Origin: Pelodictyon phaeoclathratiforme BU-1
GTDB lineage: Bacteria; Bacteroidota; Chlorobiia; Chlorobiales; Chlorobiaceae
DNA length: 64,000 nt
Direction of reading: 5' to 3'
Assembly (NCBI RefSeq): GCF_000020645.1
Contig: NC_011060.1
Location: forward strand, 742,501 to 806,500
Part shown: one piece after another, positions 42,966 to 50,442 of the stretch
Layout: every line of letters begins with the position of its first letter
Position numbering within the stretch: the first letter of the stretch is position 1
Position numbers and translations under genes: made by a program
Notes under the pieces: model-generated
The model's database searches: none
Seen by the model: only the letters and a program-made list of their open reading frames with translations
Told to the model about the DNA's origin: nothing

Positions 42966-43793
42966 ATGTCTGAGGTAACGAGTACAGATAAGGACCCATG
43001 TATCCATCACCGCTTTCTGGATGAAGCTGGCGATACCACTTTTTACGGCAAAGGGAAGATTTCAGTTATTGGCAATGAAGGTTCATCGCACTGTTTTATT
43101 CTTGGAATGCTGAAAATCAATGAGCCACTTGATACGGTAAGAAAAAAAGTTATTGAACTGCAGCAAGCTATTGCCGAAGACTCCTACTTTCACGGTGTTC
43201 CAAGCATTGAAAAAATGAAAGCCTCTTGCGGCTATTTTCTTCATGCAAAAAATGATCTCCCTGAAGTAAAAAAAATGGCTTTTGACTTGATCAAAACTAT
43301 TGACTGCAGTTTTGAAGTCGTCGTTGGCAGAAAAATACCAACTCTTTACGAAAGCAAACACAACGGCAAAGAGGCCGAATTTTATGCTGACCTGCTTTCT
43401 CATTTACTGAAAAACAAACTCAATGCATACAGTAAACTGGTTTTAAACATATCGCATCGAAGCAAGTGTACAACGCATACGAACCTTCAAAAAGGACTGA
43501 GCAAAGCTGTCACCAGGGCACAATCGAAAGCACCTGATAAAGCAAACGATTGCAGCGTTGTCTTCAACGTCCAACAGCCCACAGCAGAACCATTACTGAA
43601 TATTGCGGATTATTTTTGCTGGGCGATTCAGCGTGTTTTTGAACGCGGTGAAACCAGATATTACGATTATATCAGCGACCAGGTTGCTATGGTGCAGGAT
43701 CTCTACGACTTCGAAAAGTGGAAAAGTCGAGGTAATTATTACAACCGGCAAAAAAAGTTATCGAGCGATAACTGCCTGAAAAACAACAAATAA
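42966..43793 (+). CDS. DUF3800 domain protein
   Basis: 275 residues. The opening HHRFLDEAGDTTFYG carries the D-E-(S/A)-G-D motif of DUF3800, whose acidic residues suggest an RNase H-like nuclease fold. The late block QQPTAEPLLNIADYFCWAIQ, then RVFERGE, is the second family signature. DUF3800 genes cluster with restriction and toxin genes, as here. A metal-dependent nuclease role is inferred. The gene is AT-rich compared with hsdM. Confidence 0.8.
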   Translation: MSEVTSTDKDPCIHHRFLDEAGDTTFYGKGKISVIGNEGSSHCFILGMLKINEPLDTVRKKVIELQQAIAEDSYFHGVPSIEKMKASCGYFLHAKNDLPEVKKMAFDLIKTIDCSFEVVVGRKIPTLYESKHNGKEAEFYADLLSHLLKNKLNAYSKLVLNISHRSKCTTHTNLQKGLSKAVTRAQSKAPDKANDCSVVFNVQQPTAEPLLNIADYFCWAIQRVFERGETRYYDYISDQVAMVQDLYDFEKWKSRGNYYNRQKKLSSDNCLKNNK

Positions 43794-43921
43794 AAAAAGC
43801 CCATCATTGCACTAAGAAGGATACCCTTCAACGGCTTGGAGCCGACCTTCATGCAACACAGGCTGAGATTAATATACAAGAAATAAAATAAAAAATAATA
43901 GGGGATCTTGATTGCGTACCG

Positions 43922-44232
43922 CAAACCGGCAAGAAAGCGGGCGAGTTCTACACGCCGCAGCAGATCTCCAGCATTCTCTCCGCCATTGTCACGCTCGATA
44001 GTCAGGAGCCATCCAGTGGCAAGAAAAAATACCGGTATGCATTCTGGTACTCAAAAAATGTAAGAAGCCCGACGATGTGCTCTTCATCAACGCCAGCGAA
44101 CACTTCGAAAAAGGCAAACGCCGGAACCGCCTGAGGCAGGATGATATCGACAAAATTGTTGAGACCTACCAATTCCGCAAAGATGAAGAGCGCTACTCCC
44201 GCCGGGCCTCAATGGATGAAATTGAATCGAGG
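43922..44232 (+). pseudogene. Decayed second hsdM copy (internal part, with a deletion)
   Basis: About 310 bases match hsdM in two blocks fused at about 44028. The first corresponds to 41195-41295 (AGEFYTPQQISSIL region) and the second to about 41838-42036 (the CILVLKKCKKPDDVLFINAS region onward). About 540 bases, including the AdoMet and catalytic motifs, are deleted at the fusion. Third-position differences show it is a diverged paralogue, not a recent exact copy. Confidence 0.85.
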
Positions 44233-44733
44233 TGGTGAGCTGGTGGGCAAGGTAGTAAGATGCTTGATAGGTTATTTATTAAAATTCAGTTTTCACGGCA
44301 AAACTGAGATGAGTTTGTCAGATACTGTTCCGGCCCAAAACTCTATTGTTGACCGGTAAAAGTCTTGTTCTGTGGTTACGTACCATACCGTTTCCTGTTA
44401 AGCAGCAGTGTGAAAACTACGCAACAAATCAAGCGATACTTAAAATTCCTGTGTATATTCTTCTTCGGCGTACCCTGTAAGCGATGCGGTAATCAGCATA
44501 TATTATGCCAGCCTGTACAATATGCGGAAATACAATTGAAAAAATGTGTTAACTGTATACTAAATATAAGATTAGCAGTATTCCTGGTCATGAGCTTCTG
44601 CTCGTTTGGTGTGGGTTGTAATTCAACAATCTGCAGATTAGGGCAGATCAATCTGATTGTTATTAGATTGACCTTTTCGGTCGAGGATGCGAAACACAGA
44701 CGTTCTCCCTGAAATCTGACCTTTCCTGAAACG
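44233..44733. other. Insert splitting the hsdM remnant, left part
   Basis: About 500 AT-rich bases with no convincing gene. Two short frames (ending 44359 and 44712) have no family features. Together with the Phd/PIN module this forms a roughly 1-kb insert between the two hsdM remnant pieces. Confidence 0.4.
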
Positions 44734-44762
44734 TTGACAATTATTTTTTGTAAATCTATGCT
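44734..44762 (+). promoter_or_regulatory. Sigma70-type promoter of the phd gene
   Basis: TTGACA at 44734-44739, a 17-base spacer, and TATGCT at 44757-44762. The -10 box ends 6 bases before the phd ATG, so the transcript would begin at or next to the start codon (leaderless mRNA). Confidence 0.6.
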
Positions 44763-44768
44763 ACAGAT

Positions 44769-45011
44769 ATGAAAACACTACCTGTGGGTGAAGTAAAAGC
44801 CCAACTCTCTGAGATCCTTGAGAAAGTGAAGCAGGGAGAGTCTTTTGGTATCCTTTACGGCAAGAAAAAGAGACCAATTGCCATGATCGTTCCTTATCTC
44901 GATTCTGAAAAGAAAAAAGAGCGGAAAATCGGGATTCTTGACGGAAAAGTTAAAATCACATTTGCTGATAATTTCAAAATGACTGAGGAAGAGTTTCTTG
45001 GACTGAAATGA
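44769..45011 (+). CDS. Phd/YefM-family antitoxin
   Basis: 80 residues: MKTLPVGEVKAQLSEILEKV, then KQGESFGILYGKKKRPIAMI, the DNA-binding N-terminal fold of Phd antitoxins. A C-terminal tail with MTEEEFLGL would bind the toxin. It overlaps the next frame by 4 bases (ATGA), the standard layout of phd-PIN modules. Such antitoxins repress their own promoter. Confidence 0.85.
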   Translation: MKTLPVGEVKAQLSEILEKVKQGESFGILYGKKKRPIAMIVPYLDSEKKKERKIGILDGKVKITFADNFKMTEEEFLGLK

Positions 45012-45160
45012 ACTATTTACTGGATACCCATACATTCATTTGGTCTATCTATATCCAGAAAATACACAGTGATCAGCAAAGAATCCGAATTTGCAAAATT
45101 TGTTCCACATGGATTAAAGTTATTGTGGAAATAAGCTCTCGGCCAAAAGTCATTCGGTAA
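45008..45160 (+). pseudogene. Truncated PIN-domain toxin
   Basis: A 50-residue frame starts MNYLLDTHTFIWSIY, the N-terminal strand and first acidic residue of VapC-type PIN RNases that partner Phd antitoxins. The remaining sequence does not resemble a PIN domain and stops early; family members are about 125-130 residues. The toxin is inactive, leaving the antitoxin orphaned. Confidence 0.75.
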
Positions 45161-45274
45161 TCATTACCAAAGCCGTCCAAGCTTAAGAACACTTCCTCCT
45201 TTCAGGTTCTTTCTGGCGTAATAAGCCTTCAAGACTTCTGGAAAAAATTCAACTAACCTCATCAAATAAATATA
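45161..45274. other. Short spacer before the hsdM tail remnant
   Basis: About 110 AT-rich bases with no gene. Confidence 0.3.
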
Positions 45275-45372
45275 ATGGAGCGAATTGTAAACGCTACCAA
45301 CAAACACAACGAGTTTCTTCATGAGCTTGGGTTGGCTCCCTTACCCCTCGTCAACCAGAGAATTGATACTTG
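45275..45372 (+). pseudogene. Decayed second hsdM copy (3' end)
   Basis: About 98 bases match the last 100 bases of hsdM (ERIVHATNKHNQFLQELGL region) with scattered changes. The similarity continues just past the position of the hsdM stop into TGATGGC. It completes the remnant at 43922-44232. Confidence 0.82.
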
Positions 45373-45608
45373 ATGGCCCTAACGGTTAATGTACCGACGC
45401 CAAAATAGAATCCAGACAATGCGCCCTCAGCATGTTCAGTCATGCTTTTTTCAGCGCTATGTGAAAGCGGAAAGTTCATGATCTTGCTGTGGGGCAGGAG
45501 AGAGGCAAGAGGCGGAATCAGCGTAGCAACAACATCTATGGATAAACAATGAAACAGTAGTTGCCTGTCAGGGGGAGTCCGCTTAACCGGCTGGTTGGGC
45601 TTTTTCAC
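45373..45608. other. Spacer between hsdM remnant and PIN module
   Basis: About 235 bases. A minus-strand frame here has no family features. Nothing supportable. Confidence 0.3.
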
Positions 45609-45812
45609 TTATTTTTTTAATGTTTTTTGAAATTCCATAGCTTTTTCACTTATCTCATCTCCACTCAATCCCTCAAAAAGATTTTTTCTCCATTTTGTAT
45701 AATCGAATTTTTCTCTCTGAATAAGAGCGATAAATTTTTCACTTTCAACCATCCCAAGGTTATGATTTAATACCTCAAAACCCGCCAGCTTTATTTCAGA
45801 ATCAGTTCTCAT
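45609..45812 (-). CDS. Small partner protein of the PIN toxin
   Basis: 67 residues: MRTDSEIKLAGFEVLNHNLG, then MVESEKFIALIQREKFDYTK, then WRKNLFEGLSGDEISEKA. Short proteins of this pattern (G-x-V-E-x-x-x-F-I, F-D-Y-T-x-W) recur beside PIN genes. Its start overlaps the PIN gene stop by 4 bases. I infer an antitoxin; the toxin-first order is less common. Confidence 0.65.
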   Translation of the reverse strand: MRTDSEIKLAGFEVLNHNLGMVESEKFIALIQREKFDYTKWRKNLFEGLSGDEISEKAMEFQKTLKK

Positions 45813-46249
45813 TGTTTAGTATCCCATTCAATAATAAAATTTACAGGATTTATTATCTTTATCTCCGGGTATTCTTTTGTTTTCTTTAAAAGCCCTTTAT
45901 CTACCGTTAAAAAATATTGGCATTGTAATGAACAAGCACATGCAACATGTAAAGCATCAAGAGATTTTAATCCGATAGCTGTCAGCTCATTCATTTTCTG
46001 CAGAATCTCCTCTGTTTCATTAACAAATAAATCAGCCACATCTTTCCATCGTTGAATTTCAATCCTTTTTTCAGGGAAAGGATTAGCATTATTTTCAAAA
46101 TCAAGAATGTAAGACCACCCCAACGAAAAACGTCCTGATTTTATTTGCTCCTGAATACCTAACTTTGCTTCTGTTTCCAGTCGTACGCTTAACAATGACT
46201 GGTCATCAAAGGGTCTGTTGAAACAGCAATTATCAAGATATACTCTCAC
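45809..46249 (-). CDS. PIN-domain protein (putative toxin RNase)
   Basis: 146 residues: MRVYLDNCCFNRPFDDQSLL supplies the first acidic residue, and GLKSLDALHVACACSL is the conserved D-A-L-H-x-A block with the second. FLTVDKGLLKK contributes the third. This is the PIN RNase layout of a VapC-like toxin. It is AT-rich and placed at the right border of the defence island. Confidence 0.8.
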   Translation of the reverse strand: MRVYLDNCCFNRPFDDQSLLSVRLETEAKLGIQEQIKSGRFSLGWSYILDFENNANPFPEKRIEIQRWKDVADLFVNETEEILQKMNELTAIGLKSLDALHVACACSLQCQYFLTVDKGLLKKTKEYPEIKIINPVNFIIEWDTKQ

Positions 46250-46616
46250 TTTATTTTGCTTTTGTTAACAAACTCATATTTGGAAATCCAGTGTGTCAAG
46301 CTGCCAAGCGCTAATAATAAAACCAACGCTACGCATAACATAAGAAATAATACAGTTTTCTGACAATATTTCCGTGAACACGGAGTGTCGTCTTCGCTCT
46401 CACCAGTCGTTCTGAACTTGCAACCGATCGCGCCCGGAGTAGCGGCGCACGATGCTTTTGCCTGGCTTTGCAGCTCATCATCATAAAGCGAGAAGGCAAA
46501 AGAGGTGGTGAGTCAGTAATCAAGCCCCTCGCTCATCAAGCAAATCAAGCTCCGGAGCCAAAAAATCCTGCCAATTCAAAAATCCTGAAAAACAAGGATC
46601 ACCCCTCTTGCATGAA
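46250..46616. other. Right border of the defence island, intergenic
   Basis: About 370 bases without a gene. A short hairpin (ATCCT / AGGAT) occurs near 46582. No repeat or attachment site was seen. Confidence 0.35.
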
Positions 46617-46652
46617 TTAATTTTACATTGTATATTTACACTGTAAAATTAA
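46617..46652. promoter_or_regulatory. Palindromic operator in front of the TetR gene
   Basis: Perfect 11-bp arms TTAATTTTACA and TGTAAAATTAA are separated by 14 bases. They lie 14 bases before the ATG at 46666. TetR-family regulators usually bind such palindromes overlapping their own promoter, so autoregulation, also of the reductase gene downstream, is likely. Confidence 0.75.
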
Positions 46653-46665
46653 TCAGATTATCACC

Positions 46666-47355
46666 ATGGCAAGACCAGTTAAAAAAGAGCAGATTCCACA
46701 TCTTCAGGAGGCAATAAAAGAGAGCGCGTGGCGGCTGATTGCGGAGTTTGGTGCGCCAGCCCTTTCGTTGCGTGCTATTGCCCGTGCTTTGAGCATTACG
46801 GCACCGGCTATTTACAACTACTTCCCGGATCGTGATGCATTGGTGACTGCGCTCACCATTGATGCTTTTACCTCATTTGGTGATGTGCAGCTCAAGGCAC
46901 GCGACAGCTTTCCGCCAGAGCAGCTCCTTGAACGTTTCCGGGCGATTGGTCTCGCTTATCGTGATTGGGCTCTGCGTTATCCCCAGCGCTACCAGCTTAT
47001 TTTTGGCACTCCTATTCCCGGTTACGAACAGCAACAGCAGGAGATTATACCATCAGCAATACGCTCCATCAGTGCACTGGTCAGTGTGATTGAGGATTTT
47101 CGTGTTGCTGGCAAGCTGAAGAGCGAAGACTTTCCGGCAATACCGCCTGGGTATGAGGCGCAGCTTTCGGCCATGAAAACCTGTACCAGCAGGTATCATT
47201 TTCTCTCGCATGGTGTTGCCCTGATTGTCTGGAGTCGTGTCCATGGGCTGGTGTCGCTTGAAATTGGCGGTCGCCTTCCACCATTCGGGGTTGACGGAGA
47301 GGGGCTTTATCACTTTGAATTACAATCTATTGCCAAACAATTTATAGAGGAGTAA
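46666..47355 (+). CDS. TetR-family transcriptional regulator
   Basis: 229 residues. The N-terminal helix-turn-helix is typical: AWRLIAEFGAPALSLRAIAR, then ALSITAPAIYNYFPDRDALV. The C-terminal ligand domain contains LAYRDWALRYPQRYQLIFGT and a late GVALIVWSRVHGLVSLEIGG, features of the WHG-type TetR C-terminal family. It is followed 2 bases later by the flavodoxin-type reductase gene, so it probably controls that gene through the palindrome upstream. Confidence 0.92.
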   Translation: MARPVKKEQIPHLQEAIKESAWRLIAEFGAPALSLRAIARALSITAPAIYNYFPDRDALVTALTIDAFTSFGDVQLKARDSFPPEQLLERFRAIGLAYRDWALRYPQRYQLIFGTPIPGYEQQQQEIIPSAIRSISALVSVIEDFRVAGKLKSEDFPAIPPGYEAQLSAMKTCTSRYHFLSHGVALIVWSRVHGLVSLEIGGRLPPFGVDGEGLYHFELQSIAKQFIEE

Positions 47356-47357
47356 CG

Positions 47358-48668
47358 ATGAAAACCTTGATTCTTGACGGGTCGCTGGCAGGCGACAGGG
47401 TTGGCACTTATTCGGCTGCAACTTTGCAATCAGCCGCTGTTGCCCGAGGCTGGGCTGCAGAAGTGGTTGTGCTGCGCGACAAAAAAATCGGCAACTGCAT
47501 GGGTGATTTTTTCTGCTGGCTGAAAAGCCCCGGCAAGTGCCATGTGGCTGATGAGCATCAGGAGATATCGAGAAAGTACCTTGAAAGTGACCTTGTTATT
47601 TTTCTTTCACCGATTACGTTTGGTGGTTACTCCTCGACGCTCAAGAAAATAGTGGATCATCAGATACAGAACACCTTGCCATTTTTTACCACTATTGACG
47701 GGGAGATTCATCACCAGAAACGGTATGACAACTATCCGGATATTCTTATCATTGGCTGGCTGGAGGAACCGGATGCAGAGGCCGAATCTGTTTTCCGGAA
47801 TCTGGCCTGGCGAAACTCCATCAACTTCTACGCAAAGTCGCATGTGTGCGGTATCCTCTACGGGACTCAATCGGAGCGTGTGACCAAAGAGCAGCTTGAT
47901 CGTTTGTTTGAAAAGGTGGTTCGTCGGGAGTCGGATAGAGATGCAACGCTGCCGACGATCACCTGTTCATTAGCTCCCGCAACTCCGGTTCAGCGGGCGC
48001 TTCTGCTGGTTGGTAGTCCGCGCCTGGAGAAGAGCAGCTCTTCATCACTGGGCTCCTATCTTTTTGAGCAGTTGCAGCAGCAGGGTGTTGAAACCGAAAC
48101 GATCTATCTTTACAAGGCTATCAATACCGCCGCTCGCATGGATGCGCTTCGGGATGCCATTGATCGTGTGGATCTGATTGTTCTTGCCTTTCCGCTCTAT
48201 GTGGATACTCTTCCGGCGCCGGTTATTTCGGTTTTCGAACATGTTGTGACGCATTGCAGGAAAAAATTGAAGACAACACGTTTTACTGCGATTGTCAATT
48301 GTGGTTTTCCCGAGGCCTCCCAGAATGCCAATGCCATTGCAGTTTGTGCTGAGTTTGCCCGATCTGCCGGATTTGAGTGGATGGGGGGGCTGCCACTTGG
48401 AGCAGGCGAGGGGATGGTTCACGCTCAGCCACTTCAGCAACTTGGTGGACAGGGCAGATCACTCCGGCAGGCACTGGAGAGAGCAGCAGGGGAGCTGGCC
48501 GATGGTCAACCGGTTTCTGACAAGAGTCGTGAGTTGCTGGCCAAGCCAGTGATACCAGTATGGATGTACAAGTTAGGTGGAACTATTGGCTGGACGATGA
48601 AGGCAAGAAAAAATGGGACGCAAAAGCTGCTGAAGGCAAGACCGTATCAGAAAGTGACGCCGGGATGA
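47358..48668 (+). CDS. Tandem flavodoxin-like NAD(P)H-dependent oxidoreductase
   Basis: 436 residues made of two FMN-reductase-like domains. The first (1-200) has LILDGSLAGDRVGTYSAATL, a CxGDFFCW region with cysteines (CMGDFFCWLKSPGKC) and VIFLSPITFGGYSSTLKKIVD. The second (about 212-400) has LLVGSPRLEKSSSSSLGSYL, LIVLAFPLYVDTLPAPVI and VNCGFPEASQ. Single-domain relatives bind FMN; the cysteine pair in the first half is like that of iron-sulfur flavoproteins but short. Two fused halves are uncommon. The substrate is unknown; TetR control suggests a response to a toxic small molecule. Confidence 0.82.
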   Translation: MKTLILDGSLAGDRVGTYSAATLQSAAVARGWAAEVVVLRDKKIGNCMGDFFCWLKSPGKCHVADEHQEISRKYLESDLVIFLSPITFGGYSSTLKKIVDHQIQNTLPFFTTIDGEIHHQKRYDNYPDILIIGWLEEPDAEAESVFRNLAWRNSINFYAKSHVCGILYGTQSERVTKEQLDRLFEKVVRRESDRDATLPTITCSLAPATPVQRALLLVGSPRLEKSSSSSLGSYLFEQLQQQGVETETIYLYKAINTAARMDALRDAIDRVDLIVLAFPLYVDTLPAPVISVFEHVVTHCRKKLKTTRFTAIVNCGFPEASQNANAIAVCAEFARSAGFEWMGGLPLGAGEGMVHAQPLQQLGGQGRSLRQALERAAGELADGQPVSDKSRELLAKPVIPVWMYKLGGTIGWTMKARKNGTQKLLKARPYQKVTPG

Positions 48669-48853
48669 GTATGCAGGTCGGTTTCGATAACTGGCGAGAG
48701 GCTCTGTGGCTGAACCGAGAGAGAGCGCTGTTCGCTACCCCCGGTGTAACAGCCCGTTTTTCGGTCAAAAAGCTTTATCTTTCTTCTCGTTGTAAAAAAA
48801 GTGTGGAGTTGCATTGGGGAGGATACCTGATATGGGCTAATGTTATAATATAT

Positions 48854-50380
48854 ATGTTGATGATGAAAAAGCTGCCAGTAGGGATACAGACCTTCAGTGA
48901 AATTATTCATGAGGATTATCTCTATATCGATAAGACAGAGATTGCCCGTAACCTGATTGAGAGCTTTAAATATGTCTTTCTGTCGCGGCCCCGGCGTTTC
49001 GGCAAAAGCCTCTTTCTTGATACGCTGAAAAATATTTTTGAGGGGAAACGGGAGCTTTTTCGGGGGCTGCTGATTGAGGAGCAATGGAACTGGGAGGTGA
49101 CATATCCAGTCATCAAAATCAGCTTCAGTGGTGGAGTATACAGCCGGGAAACCCTTCGCAAAAACCTCTTCTATATCCTGAATGATAATCAGGAGAGGCT
49201 TGATATTACTTGCGCGGAAAAAGAGGATCCCAACCAGTGTTTTGCAGAGCTTATCAAAAAGGCCTCTCAAAAGTATCATCAAAAGGTGGTCATCCTGATT
49301 GATGAGTATGATAAACCGATTCTGGACAATATTGAGAACATTCCAGAAGCTCTGGTCATTCGGGATGGGATGCGTGATTTTTACACAAAAATCAAGGAGA
49401 GCGACGAGTATCTGCGCTTCGCATTTCTCACGGGGGTGAGCAAATTCTCCAAAGTGTCGCTCTTCAGTGGGCTGAACAATCTTGAAGATATCAGCCTGAA
49501 CCCTGATTATGGCAATGTTTGCGGGTACACCCAGCTTGATCTGGAGAGCTCTTTTGCGCCATATCTTGAGGGGGTGGATATGGAGCAGGTCAAACGGTGG
49601 TACAATGGTTATAACTTTTTGGGTGACAGGGTCTATAATCCTTTCGATATCCTGCTCTTCATCAAAAACCATTATGTGTTCGACAATTACTGGTTTGAAA
49701 CCGGTACGCCGCGTTTTTTGGTTGAGCTGATTAAAAAGAACAGCTATTTTCTCCCTGGTTTTTTAAACATCAACGTTAACAAGCGGCTGGTCAACAGCTT
49801 TGATATTGAAAATCTTGATCTTGAGACCATTCTGTTTCAGACTGGCTACTTGACCATCAAGCGGCTGATACCATCGGGCATGGGAGTTCGATACGAGTTG
49901 GGGTTTCCCAACAAGGAGGTGCAGATCAGTTTCAACGAGTATATTTTGCAATCGATGACCAGCGGTTCACAAAAAGAGCTGATCCGTAGTGAGCTGCTTG
50001 ATCTTATTGAGGCCGGAGAGGTTGAACGTTTGGAGCCAGTTATCAAGCGCCTTTTTGCCAGTATTGCCTACAATAATTTCACCAACAATGACATTGAGCG
50101 TTATGAGGGCTTTTATGCCAGTGTGCTCTATGCCTGTTTTGCCAGTATCGGGGTGGAGATTATCGCCGAGGACGTCAGTAACAAAGGCAGAATTGATCTG
50201 ACCTTGAAGGCCGGGGGGAGAACCTTTCTCTTTGAATTCAAGGTGACCGACGGGGAGCCGCTTGAGCAGATCAAGAGGATGAAGTATTACGATAAATATA
50301 GTGGTGAACGGTATTTGATTGGCATCGTCTTTGACCCGAAGGCAAGAAATATCAGCCGGTTTGAGTGGGAGAAGTTGTAA
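48854..50380 (+). CDS. AAA-ATPase-like / PD-(D/E)XK nuclease protein (DUF1703 type)
   Basis: 508 residues from the ATG at 48854. ATGs at 48860 and 48863 are in the same frame and equally possible. The opening LPVGIQTFSEIIHEDYLYID and FLSRPRRFGKSLFLDTL (degenerate Walker A) are the hallmarks of the AAA_9-like family. VVILIDEYDKPILDNI is the Walker B-type block. The C-terminal nuclease core is in NKGRIDLTLKAGGRTFLFEF followed by KVT. A TATAAT sits at 48844-48849, just before the start. The family is abundant in Bacteroidota/Chlorobiota. Its job is not known; a mobile or defence role is suspected. Confidence 0.85.
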   Translation: MLMMKKLPVGIQTFSEIIHEDYLYIDKTEIARNLIESFKYVFLSRPRRFGKSLFLDTLKNIFEGKRELFRGLLIEEQWNWEVTYPVIKISFSGGVYSRETLRKNLFYILNDNQERLDITCAEKEDPNQCFAELIKKASQKYHQKVVILIDEYDKPILDNIENIPEALVIRDGMRDFYTKIKESDEYLRFAFLTGVSKFSKVSLFSGLNNLEDISLNPDYGNVCGYTQLDLESSFAPYLEGVDMEQVKRWYNGYNFLGDRVYNPFDILLFIKNHYVFDNYWFETGTPRFLVELIKKNSYFLPGFLNINVNKRLVNSFDIENLDLETILFQTGYLTIKRLIPSGMGVRYELGFPNKEVQISFNEYILQSMTSGSQKELIRSELLDLIEAGEVERLEPVIKRLFASIAYNNFTNNDIERYEGFYASVLYACFASIGVEIIAEDVSNKGRIDLTLKAGGRTFLFEFKVTDGEPLEQIKRMKYYDKYSGERYLIGIVFDPKARNISRFEWEKL

Positions 50381-50407
50381 AGCTTGCAAAAAATATTTTT
50401 ACAATCT

Positions 50408-50430
50408 CGCAACCTGGCAGCCAGGTTGCG
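50408..50430. terminator. Stem-loop between convergent genes
   Basis: A perfect 10-bp stem (CGCAACCTGG / CCAGGTTGCG) with a 3-base loop lies between the two convergent stops (50380 and 50443). T-runs are weak on both sides, but its place and strength suit a bidirectional terminator. Confidence 0.65.
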
Positions 50431-50442
50431 AAAAAGATCAGG

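Noticed and set aside
44365..44712. 115-codon frame in the insert between the hsdM remnants
   Set aside because: Cysteine-rich translation without family features or ribosome site. It may be debris but cannot be supported as a gene.
48647..49672. 341-codon minus-strand frame opposite the AAA/PD-(D/E)XK gene
   Set aside because: No motifs, whereas the plus strand has clear family signatures over its whole length.
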